Made by a program: the position numbers and the translations under genes. Shown here one piece after another: positions 57,130-64,000 of a DNA stretch of 64,000 nt. The notes below the pieces were generated by a model. That model did no database searches, was not told where the DNA came from, and saw nothing but the letters and a program-made list of their open reading frames with translations. The stretch's first letter is position 1; each line of letters opens with the position of its first letter. Origin of the DNA: Lichenicoccus roseus (lineage in GTDB: Bacteria > Pseudomonadota > Alphaproteobacteria > Acetobacterales > Acetobacteraceae); the NCBI RefSeq assembly GCF_005844085.1, contig NZ_VCDI01000006.1, forward strand, positions 62,001-126,000, read 5' to 3'.

Positions 57130-57312
57130 TTAGATATGCTTCCCAGGTCTGAAGGTTGTTCGCTTTCCGTTTTTCAATTCGGAAAGCCTACCCTGATTGA
57201 CCAGATAATCGGCGGCTACGATGTGCTGGTGTTCACCAGCTTCTAGCCGTTTCAAGACCAGGATGATTTCAGACTGTGGAAGCTCTGGGTAACGATTGGA
57301 TCGCGTTGCCAT
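57130..57312 (-). CDS. Small DNA-binding-like protein
   Basis: A 60-residue basic protein: MATRSNRYPELPQSEIILVLKRLEAGEHQHIVAADYLVNQGRLSELKNGKRTTFRPGKHI. The helix-turn-helix-like middle (QHIVAADYLVNQGRLSELKNGKR) suggests DNA binding and resembles small proteins of the sigma-like or HTH type seen in phages. It ends next to the bidirectional terminator. Function unknown. Confidence 0.6.
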   Translation of the reverse strand: MATRSNRYPELPQSEIILVLKRLEAGEHQHIVAADYLVNQGRLSELKNGKRTTFRPGKHI

Positions 57313-57583
57313 TTGGGATCTCCTTCATGGCGAGATCCGCTTGACACCACGCTCTTAGAAGACGAGGTTCCGGTTGTTGGTGGGTTCCTAATCTCCCAGT
57401 AAGCGTAACCCGGGCGCGGGTTACCAGGTTGGACTCGGTGGCGGCCGCAGTTTCAGCTGCGGCCGTCGCTCCACCTGAGCGGCATCAATGTTTACATGGC
57501 GTACTTCTGAATAAGAGTCGAGCCCCAGTAATCGAGGGCTCAGCGATTCGTTGTGTGCTTTTAGTTGTTGATTGTTATGGCCT

Positions 57584-57886
57584 CTAGACTGTGGCCAACC
57601 GCAGCCTCACCCCCGCCCCACCCCCGTTCTCCTGGATGAACTCGACTCCGGCGGCCTCTAGAGCCCTACGTAGAGCCGACAGGGTCGCCCCCCGAGGCCG
57701 TGAGCCTTGGTCCTCAAACCTCACCAGGGTGCTCTTCGGGACGCCGCTGCTCGCGACCAGCTGATCGCGGGTCCAGTCTAGGAGTCCTCGGGCCGCTCGG
57801 ACTTGGGCCGGGGAAATGGTATCCACGATGTCACTTTCCGCTTGATCTTCGACCAGCATAGTGACATTGAGGATGTCGTTCCGCAA
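57584..57886 (-). CDS. XRE-family regulator, repressor candidate
   Basis: A 100-residue regulator: ISPAQVRAARGLLDWTRDQLVASSGVPKSTLVRFEDQGSRPRGATLSALRRALEAAGVEFIQENGGGAGVRLR. This is a Cro/CI-type helix-turn-helix with the ARGLLxWxQxxLAxxSGVS pattern common in alphaproteobacterial small regulators. It may be the repressor of the element. The start may be the ATG at 57,859 rather than 57,886. It reads leftwards with 270 bp of empty sequence after it. Confidence 0.82.
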   Translation of the reverse strand: MRNDILNVTMLVEDQAESDIVDTISPAQVRAARGLLDWTRDQLVASSGVPKSTLVRFEDQGSRPRGATLSALRRALEAAGVEFIQENGGGAGVRLRLATV

Positions 57887-57960
57887 GGAACAACGGCCGA
57901 GCGCGGTGGTGGAACACCGAGCCCGGCCTCACCGCAACCCTGACGCTGGAGCGCAGGATC

Positions 57961-58464
57961 ATGGCTATTTCTGCCGATATCACACCCGAGGTGGGTTCGT
58001 CGCGCCGTGCTTTATTAACCGCCGCCGGTTTTACCGGCTTAGCTGCAGTGGCGGCCGTCGGCTGGATGCGCCCAGACTTGCCGGCGGCCGCGGTCCAGGT
58101 TGGTGACCAAGAAGGGTTAGACGGCGGTCTCCACAGCCTTCAGTCGAGCACCGGCCCAGACGCCGAACTGATCGCCCTATGCGCCGCCTTCGACGAGTTC
58201 GAGCAGCAGCGCATCCAGTCGCATGCGGAGGATGGCGAGGACGACGAGGTGGAGGCGTTCCGGGACGACCTGTTCGACAAGCAGGAGCCTCTGCTGCGGC
58301 AGATCGTCACCCTTCGAGCTACGACCATGGAGGGTGCGCGAGCTCGGGCAAGGATGCTTCGTCTCTGGGATGCCGAGCTTGAGAAGAATGGCCGTCACGA
58401 GGACGATTTCTGGAACAGCCAGATGATCTGGGCGCTGGTTCGTGACCTGACAGGTGCAGCTTGA
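57961..58464 (+). CDS. Hypothetical protein with Tat-like N-terminus
   Basis: A 167-residue protein. The N-terminus (SRRALLTAAGFTGLAAVAAVGWMRP) has a twin-arginine followed by a hydrophobic stretch, suggesting Tat export or a lipid-free anchor. The rest is acidic and helical (LCAAFDEFEQQRIQSHAEDGEDDEVEAFRDDLFDKQEPLLRQIVTLRATTMEGARARARMLRLWDAELEKNGRHEDDFWNSQMIWALVRDL). Similar proteins with this layout are frequent in acetic-acid-type alphaproteobacteria. Function unknown. Divergent from the repressor candidate. Overlaps the next gene by 4 bp. Confidence 0.68.
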   Translation: MAISADITPEVGSSRRALLTAAGFTGLAAVAAVGWMRPDLPAAAVQVGDQEGLDGGLHSLQSSTGPDAELIALCAAFDEFEQQRIQSHAEDGEDDEVEAFRDDLFDKQEPLLRQIVTLRATTMEGARARARMLRLWDAELEKNGRHEDDFWNSQMIWALVRDLTGAA

Positions 58465-58721
58465 CCGCGGGCGTTGACGGTAACGCCCTGGTCCGGATGG
58501 CAGCGATGAGGACTGAGCAGCAGCTCGGCCGCGTCCATGCCGCGATGACCTTGCTCTTCGTGCGGATGGCGGAGGTGACGCCACCTATCCACGAGGAACT
58601 GGACAGCTGGATCCGGGTGCTCCAGTGGCTGTCGGACGTTGTCGCCGACCTCGAGAGCAACCTGACGCGGTCGCTGCAGCACAATGCGCTTCAGGCCACC
58701 GCCGGGCAGGTGCAGCAATGA
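58461..58721 (+). CDS. Small helical protein
   Basis: An 86-residue protein with a TTG start overlapping the previous stop; an ATG at 58,497 or 58,506 is an alternative. MRTEQQLGRVHAAMTLLFVRMAEVTPPIHEELDSWIRVLQWLSDVVADLESNLTRSLQHNALQ is fully helical and amphipathic. It overlaps the next gene by 4 bp. Function unknown; part of a three-gene unit. Confidence 0.55.
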   Translation: MTAGVDGNALVRMAAMRTEQQLGRVHAAMTLLFVRMAEVTPPIHEELDSWIRVLQWLSDVVADLESNLTRSLQHNALQATAGQVQQ

Positions 58722-58852
58722 GCCGCCTTGTGCGCGAGATCGCGCTGCTGGTCATGCTGCCACCGACGCGGGCGATGATGTACGTCACCACCCGGTTGCT
58801 CGAGGAGGACCGGAAAGCGCACGCTGCGCGTTCTCCGAGCTACCGTACATGA
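58718..58852 (+). CDS. Small protein (44 residues)
   Basis: A 44-residue protein, MSRLVREIALLVMLPPTRAM followed by MYVTTRLLEEDRKAHAARSPSYRT, starting at an ATGA overlap with the preceding gene. The hydrophobic first half and charged second half suggest membrane association. Third gene of the small rightward unit at the end of the element. Function unknown. Confidence 0.5.
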   Translation: MSRLVREIALLVMLPPTRAMMYVTTRLLEEDRKAHAARSPSYRT

Positions 58853-58887
58853 CCCGCCCGGCCCCGAAGCAACCGTCCCGGCGCGCG

Positions 58888-59097
58888 TCAGACCTTGTCC
58901 ACCTCCTGCTCGAGGAAGCGCCGGCGCAGGTCTTCCTGGAGGCCTCTCAGGTGGCGCCGCAGCACGCGCAGCTTCGTCTGCCAGGACCGGCCGTAGGTTT
59001 GATGCAGCTGCTGCTCGACCAGGTTGAGGTGGAAGTCCGTGCGCTGCAGCAGCGCCTCGTGCTGAGCCACTTCCAAGCCACGTCTGAGTTTCACCAT
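58888..59097 (-). CDS. Small helical protein at the element's right end
   Basis: A 69-residue, strongly helical and charged protein: MVKLRRGLEVAQHEALLQRTDFHLNLVEQQLHQTYGRSWQTKLRVLRRHLRGLQEDLRRRFLEQEVDKV. It would form a coiled coil or bind nucleic acid. No clear ribosome site was found, so the call is tentative. It begins beside the right arm-type repeat. Confidence 0.45.
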   Translation of the reverse strand: MVKLRRGLEVAQHEALLQRTDFHLNLVEQQLHQTYGRSWQTKLRVLRRHLRGLQEDLRRRFLEQEVDKV

Positions 59098-59116
59098 TTA
59101 CCCGTGTCCAAGACTG

Positions 59117-59138
59117 TATATTGGCCAGATCTTGGACA
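59117..59138 (+). repeat. Right copy of the 22-bp repeat, putative integrase arm site
   Basis: Matches 42,277-42,298 at 20 of 22 positions in the same orientation, including both TTGG words. It lies 37 bp inside the right attachment repeat. The occurrence of a shared repeat just inside both ends is what phage integrase arm sites look like. Confidence 0.6.
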
Positions 59139-59175
59139 ACCAATCCAGGCAAAGCAACTAAGTCATTGGAAGGAT

Positions 59176-59219
59176 TGGCGTCCCGTACGGGGTTCGAACC
59201 CGTGTTACCGCCGTGAAAG
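59176..59219 (-). repeat. Right attachment repeat
   Basis: Identical over 44 bp to 42,127-42,170; both end at the CCA base and at the first base of the anticodon loop. The crossover must fall somewhere inside this block. Confidence 0.93.
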
Positions 59220-59251
59220 GGCGGTGTCCTAGGCCACTAGACGAACGGGAC
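59176..59251 (-). tRNA. tRNA-Glu (anticodon UUC), intact
   Basis: Read leftwards from 59,251, the sequence folds as a tRNA. The acceptor strands are GTCCCGT and ACGGGAC, and the anticodon arm is CCGCC-CTTTCAC-GGCGG, giving anticodon TTC. The T-arm is ACGGG-TTCGAAC-CCCGT, the discriminator base is G, and the CCA is encoded. It is the target of the integrated element: its last 44 bases are duplicated at the left end. The tRNA remains whole because the element's copy replaces the lost 3' part. Confidence 0.97.
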
Positions 59252-59290
59252 ATGCGGCCCGCGGTGGGTAGCGGAGCGGGGCCGGGTCGG

Positions 59291-61081
59291 TCAAGACAGG
59301 TGAGCGTTCCCCAAGGCGAGAGCCGCATCGGCGATGAAGAAGCCGGCTTCCACCCGCCCCTGCCAGGCCTCGGCGCGCAGCTGGCCTGCAAGGTGCAACC
59401 TGGCCCCATCGCGGCTCTCCAGCATTGGCGCCAGCGCGCCCTCACCCGCGCGGAACAGCAACGCCTTCAGTCGCGGACCGCCGCCCTCGCCCTCGACCAG
59501 CAGCCTGAGCGTGTTGCCTTCCTTGCCGATGCGGTCGGCACGCGCCACGCGAACGTTCGGCAGCACGAACACCGGCTCGTCATTTCCGGGTCCGAACGGC
59601 GCCAGCCTGCCGACATGGGCGGCCAGCTCGGCATTGGCACCCGCCACGCCAAGCACCGCATCCACCGGCAGATCGACCGCCGCCGGACGGTGGCGCGCTG
59701 CCGCCAGCCTCTCGTCCAGGAAGCCGTGCAACGCCGCGATACCGTCCGCGCGCAGCGAGAAGCCCGCCGCCATGGCGTGGCCGCCGCCGGTCAGCAGCAG
59801 TCCGGACTGCCGCGCCGCGATGATCACGGTGCCAAGATCAAGCCCCGGCACCGACCGGCCGGAGCCCTTGACGCTGCCATCCTCCAATTCCGCGCCGACC
59901 AGGGCGGGGCGGTTGAACCGCTCCTTGACCCGGCCGGCGACGATGCCGACCACACCCGGATGCCAGCCGGTGCCGCTCAGCAGCAGGACGGCATGGCCGG
60001 CCGCCACCTGCGCCGCCGCCAGTTCCATCGCATGATCGAGGATCGCGGCCTCGACGCCGCGCCGTTGCCGGTTGACCGCGTCGAGACGCTCGGCCAGCCC
60101 GCGCGCCTCGTCGGCATCCTCGCACAGCAGCAGACGCAGCCCGAGATCGGCCTCGGCGATGCGGCCACCGGCATTGATGCGCGGGCCGATCGCGTAGCCG
60201 CAGGTGAAGGCGCTCGGCGCTTCGTGCGCCATCGCCACCTCGAGCAGCGCCTTGAGGCCGATCCGCTCGCGCCGACCCATCACCTTCAACCCCTGCGTGA
60301 CCAGCGCCCGGTTCAACCCGGTCAGCGGCATCACGTCACAGATCGTCGCCAGCGCCACCATGTCGAGGCGCGAGATCAGGTCCGGCTCGCGCCTCGCCCC
60401 GAACCAGCCGCGGCGGCGCAGTGCCCGCACCATCGCCACCGCGGCGAGGAACGCGATCGCGGTAGCGCACAGCGTGCCCAGGCCCGATGCACAATCGAGC
60501 CGGTTCGGATTGACCGTCGCAAGCACCGGCGGCGGCGGTCCTTCCGCCTTGTGGTGGTCCAGGATCACCACGTCTGCACGCCCCACCACCGCGATCAGCG
60601 GCTCGGGCGCGGCGGTGCCGCAATCGACGCACACGATCAGGCCGGCGCCGCGCTCCACCATGGCAAGCAGTGCCGGCGCGTTCGGCCCGTAGCCCTCCAG
60701 CATCCGATCCGGCACGTGCGTCAGCACCGCGCAGCCGAGTTCGCGCAGCAGTCCCGCCAGCAGGCCGGTGGCACAGGCGCCGTCCACATCGTAGTCGCCG
60801 AAGATGCCGACCGTCTCGCCACCGGCTACGGCATCGGCCAGTCGCTCGGCGGCGGCGTCCATGTCGGTGAGGCAACTCGGATCCGGCAGCAGCGCACGCA
60901 GGGTCGGCTCGAGGAAATGCGCCGCGCCTTCGGCGGTGATCCCGCGCGCATGCAGCAGCCGGCCGATCAGTTCCGGCAGACCACAGGTCTGGGAGATGGC
61001 GGCCGCCAGTCGCTCCTGCCCCATCCCTTCGCTGCGCCACTGCCAGCGTCGTCCGCTCAGGCTGTTCGAGACATCCAGCAC
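59291..61081 (-). CDS. recJ: Single-stranded-DNA-specific exonuclease RecJ
   Basis: A 596-residue 5'-3' exonuclease used in recombination and mismatch repair. The DHH-family metal motifs are present: VGIFGDYDVDGACATGLLAG (96-101), GLIVCVDCGTAAPEP, VVILDHHKAEGPPPP (175-177) and GYAIGPRINAGGRI. DHHA1 is SVKGSGRSVPGLDLGTVI then LLLTGGGHAMAAGFSL, and the C-terminal OB fold (RLLVEGEGGGPRLKALLFRAGEGAL) closes it. It is the last gene of a leftward cluster after glpX. It lies immediately next to the tRNA-Glu, where the element entered. Confidence 0.95.
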   Translation of the reverse strand: MLDVSNSLSGRRWQWRSEGMGQERLAAAISQTCGLPELIGRLLHARGITAEGAAHFLEPTLRALLPDPSCLTDMDAAAERLADAVAGGETVGIFGDYDVDGACATGLLAGLLRELGCAVLTHVPDRMLEGYGPNAPALLAMVERGAGLIVCVDCGTAAPEPLIAVVGRADVVILDHHKAEGPPPPVLATVNPNRLDCASGLGTLCATAIAFLAAVAMVRALRRRGWFGARREPDLISRLDMVALATICDVMPLTGLNRALVTQGLKVMGRRERIGLKALLEVAMAHEAPSAFTCGYAIGPRINAGGRIAEADLGLRLLLCEDADEARGLAERLDAVNRQRRGVEAAILDHAMELAAAQVAAGHAVLLLSGTGWHPGVVGIVAGRVKERFNRPALVGAELEDGSVKGSGRSVPGLDLGTVIIAARQSGLLLTGGGHAMAAGFSLRADGIAALHGFLDERLAAARHRPAAVDLPVDAVLGVAGANAELAAHVGRLAPFGPGNDEPVFVLPNVRVARADRIGKEGNTLRLLVEGEGGGPRLKALLFRAGEGALAPMLESRDGARLHLAGQLRAEAWQGRVEAGFFIADAALALGNAHLS

Positions 61082-61116
61082 CGGCCGGACGGCCGGTATC
61101 TGCGTCGCGATGACGT

Positions 61117-62118
<1,002 letters not shown>

Positions 62119-62132
62119 GAATTCGATCCTTT

Positions 62133-63485
62133 TCAGCCAGCTTCTATGCGGATCATCGCGGGCGGCTCGATCACCACGTCAAGGGCGGCGATCAGTTCGA
62201 GTGCACGCCGCATCGCATGCTCGCGGGTCTGGTGGGTAACCAGCACGATCGGCACCGCATCGGGTACATCGTTGCCGGACACGTCCTCGGTCGCGCCATG
62301 CTGCAGCATGCTCTTCAACGAGACGCCGCTGTCACGCAGGATCGCCGCGATCTCGGCGATCACGCCGGGACGGTCGAGCACCTGCAGGCGCAGATAATAC
62401 GCGCCGACCCGCTCGCCGATCGGGACACTGACGACCTGCGACAGATGTTCGGCGTTGGCGCCCCAGACCGGGATCGTGGTGCCGCGCGCGACGTCGATCA
62501 GGTCCGCCACCACCGCCGAGGCGGTCGGGCCGGCGCCGGCGCCGCGGCCTTCGAGCATGACGCGCCCGACGAAGTCGCCCTCGGCGAACACCGCGTTGAA
62601 CACGCCGTCGACCAGGGCGATCGGCATGGTCTGCGGCACCAGGCACGGATGCACCCGCGCCTCGACGCCGGCTTCCGCCAGGCGCGCGATGCCGAGCAGC
62701 TTGATGCGGTAGCCGAGCTCCTGCGCAAACGCGATGTCCAGCGCGCCCACGGCGCGTATGCCCTCGACATGCACGGAGGCGAAGTCCACCGGCCGGCCGA
62801 AGGCGAGCGCCGCCAGGATCGCCAGCTTGTGCGCGGCGTCGATGCCGTCGATGTCGGTGGAAGGATCGGCCTCCGCGTAACCCAGTGCCTGCGCCTCGGC
62901 AAGGATGGATGCGAAGTCGCGCCCGCTCTCGCGCATGGCGGTGAGGATGTAGTTGCAGGTGCCGTTCAGGATGCCGCCGACCCGGGTCAGCCGGTCGGCC
63001 GCGAGCCCCTCGCGCACCGCCTTGATGACCGGAATGCCGCCGGCCACCGCCGCCTCGAAGCACAGCGGCACCGCGCTGCGTTCCGCCATGGCGGCGAGGC
63101 TGGCGCCGTGGATTGCGATCAGCGCCTTGTTGGCGGTCACCACCGGCCGTCCGGCGGCGAGCGAGGCCTCGACCAGCTGCCGCGCCGGCCCCTCGGCGCC
63201 ACCGATCAGTTCGACCACCACATCGACATCCGGGTCGCCGGCGAGCCCGCGCGCATCGTCATGCCAGCGCAGGCCGGAGAGGTCCACGCCACGCTCCCGG
63301 GTGCGGTCGCGCGCAGCCACCGCGGTGATCGCGATCGGACGTCCGGCGCGGGTGGCGATCAGCTCGGCATTGGCGGCGAGCAGGCGGACCACGCCGACGC
63401 CGACGGTGCCGAGGCCGGCGATACCGACACGCAGCGTCGCCGGTCGCAGTCTATCTCCCTGCCGTGGATCGCCCGGGAAACTCAC
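62133..63485 (-). CDS. hom: Homoserine dehydrogenase
   Basis: A 450-residue enzyme that reduces aspartate semialdehyde to homoserine for threonine and methionine. The NAD(P) motif is LRVGIAGLGTVGVGVVRLLA (residues 19-38). VVTANKALIAIHGASLA, AAVAGGIPVIKAVREGLAADRLTRVGGILNGTCNYILTAM and GYAEADPSTDIDGIDAAHKLAILAALAFG are all diagnostic. The C-terminal ACT domain (AYYLRLQVLDRPGVIAEIAAILRDSGVSLKSMLQHGA) gives threonine feedback control. It overlaps the upstream aminotransferase by 4 bp. Confidence 0.96.
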   Translation of the reverse strand: MSFPGDPRQGDRLRPATLRVGIAGLGTVGVGVVRLLAANAELIATRAGRPIAITAVAARDRTRERGVDLSGLRWHDDARGLAGDPDVDVVVELIGGAEGPARQLVEASLAAGRPVVTANKALIAIHGASLAAMAERSAVPLCFEAAVAGGIPVIKAVREGLAADRLTRVGGILNGTCNYILTAMRESGRDFASILAEAQALGYAEADPSTDIDGIDAAHKLAILAALAFGRPVDFASVHVEGIRAVGALDIAFAQELGYRIKLLGIARLAEAGVEARVHPCLVPQTMPIALVDGVFNAVFAEGDFVGRVMLEGRGAGAGPTASAVVADLIDVARGTTIPVWGANAEHLSQVVSVPIGERVGAYYLRLQVLDRPGVIAEIAAILRDSGVSLKSMLQHGATEDVSGNDVPDAVPIVLVTHQTREHAMRRALELIAALDVVIEPPAMIRIEAG

Positions 63486-64000
63486 GATGCGTCGGCCAGC
63501 GTGCCGTCGGCCGGCACCTCGGTGCGGGCCGGACCGCCATTATGCGCGTTCAGGAAGGTGCGGATGTTGCGCGTCGCCTGGCGCAGGCGCTGGGTGTTCT
63601 CGACCAGCCCGATGCGCACGAAGCCCTCGCCGTACTCGCCGAAGCCGAGGCCGGGTGCGACCGCGACACCGGCCTCCTGCATCAGCAGCTTGGCGAAGCC
63701 GACGCTGCCCAGATGCACGAAGCGCTCGGGGATTGGTGCCCAGGCAAACATCGAGCCCTCCGGCGACGGCACGTTCCAGCCGGCCGCGGAGAGCCCGCGG
63801 ATCAGCACGTCGCGACGGTCGCGGTACAGCGTGCGCATCTGCTCGACGCACTCCTGCGGACCGTTGAGGGCCGCTACCGAGGCCACCTGGATCGGGGTGA
63901 AGGCACCGTAGTCGAGATAGGACTTGATGCGGGTGAGCGCATTGATCAGGCGCGGATTGCCCGCCGCGAAACCCATGCGCCAGCCGGCCATCGAATAGGT
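63482..64000 (-). CDS. Class I aminotransferase, C-terminal part (cut by right edge)
   Basis: The last 172 residues of a PLP aminotransferase that continues beyond the window. TYSMAGWRMGFAAGNPRLINALTRIKSYLDYGAFTPIQVASVAALNGPQECVEQMRTLYRDRRDVLIRGLSAAGWNV follows the PLP-Lys region, and GVAVAPGLGFGEYGEGFVRIGLVENTQRLRQATRNI has the conserved Arg that binds the substrate carboxylate. It resembles aminotransferases next to hom in many alphaproteobacteria, variously called alanine/aspartate or LL-diaminopimelate aminotransferase-like. The stop overlaps the hom start by 4 bp (ATGA), so the pair is an operon. Confidence 0.9.
   Translation of the reverse strand, partial: TYSMAGWRMGFAAGNPRLINALTRIKSYLDYGAFTPIQVASVAALNGPQECVEQMRTLYRDRRDVLIRGLSAAGWNVPSPEGSMFAWAPIPERFVHLGSVGFAKLLMQEAGVAVAPGLGFGEYGEGFVRIGLVENTQRLRQATRNIRTFLNAHNGGPARTEVPADGTLADAS

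Larger units (their letters stand above)
42127..59219. mobile_element. 17-kb integrated phage-satellite-like element in tRNA-Glu
   Basis: The element is bounded by 44-bp direct repeats (42,127-42,170 and 59,176-59,219) that equal the 3' end of tRNA-Glu. It carries a tyrosine integrase at one end, two AlpA/excisionase-like proteins, a primase and RepA-like ATPase operon, a candidate iteron origin, and a terminase large subunit. No portal, capsid, protease or tail gene was recognised. Many gene pairs overlap by 1-4 bp, and GTG or TTG starts are frequent. This composition fits a phage satellite or a stripped prophage that depends on a helper for its particles. Accessory genes occupy about 52-59 kb. 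Confidence 0.85.

Noticed and set aside
62217-63911. A 564-codon open frame opposite hom and the aminotransferase gene.
   Set aside because: Same reason: antisense to conserved genes with diagnostic motifs; low-complexity composition typical of a shadow frame.

Overview
The window is GC-rich (roughly two thirds G+C by eye) and densely coded. It looks like the chromosome of an alphaproteobacterium. The acetic-acid-bacteria / Rhodospirillales side is most likely, judging by GC content, codon use, a homospermidine synthase, a class III PHA synthase and the style of several small hypothetical proteins. That placement is inference. No rRNA genes and no CRISPR array were seen. Most long antiparallel reading frames are GC shadows of real genes.

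Layout. 1-13.6 kb holds mixed metabolic and stress genes: sugar-lactone catabolism (aldo/keto reductase plus lactonase-type amidohydrolase), two YsnF/DUF2382 stress proteins, a transglutaminase-like protein, two acetyltransferases, a secreted SH3/glycine-repeat protein, a glpR-glpD glycerol 3-phosphate unit, two short-chain dehydrogenases and a PAS-PAS-receiver signalling protein. 13.9-26.3 kb is a polyhydroxyalkanoate (PHA) region. It has a phasin, then a tightly packed operon of acylating aldehyde dehydrogenase, zinc alcohol dehydrogenase, PhaE, PhaC and a fused CoA-transferase. An alpha/beta hydrolase, a succinate-semialdehyde-type dehydrogenase, a MmyB-type regulator and a PHB-depolymerase-like esterase follow. 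26.3-29.5 kb carries small proteins, a ZntB/CorA channel and polyphosphate kinase 2. 29.6-33.7 kb is a polyamine block (agmatinase, structured leader, ornithine decarboxylase, homospermidine synthase) that would make putrescine and then homospermidine. 33.7-41.4 kb has an RMD1-like membrane protein, a slipin, two divergent chemoreceptors, and a two-gene unit of a photoactive-yellow-protein-like PAS protein and a PAS-containing partner.

42,127-59,219 is a 17-kb integrated element in a tRNA-Glu(UUC) gene. It is bounded by exact 44-bp direct repeats running from the anticodon loop to the CCA end, with a matching pair of putative integrase arm sites just inside both ends. It carries a tyrosine integrase, two AlpA/excisionase-like proteins, a prim-pol-type primase, a RepA-like ATPase, an iteron-like cluster with hairpins, a terminase large subunit and many small genes. 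No portal, capsid or tail gene was recognised, so it resembles a phage satellite or stripped prophage. Its accessory end has small membrane proteins, a stand-alone receiver, an AbrB-like protein and zinc-ribbon-like proteins.

After the element the core chromosome resumes on the minus strand: recJ, glpX, hom and the end of an aminotransferase gene that runs off the right edge. These are closely spaced and probably co-transcribed.

The items most worth following up are the PYP-like two-gene unit, the alcohol-to-PHA operon and the satellite-like element with its candidate iteron origin.
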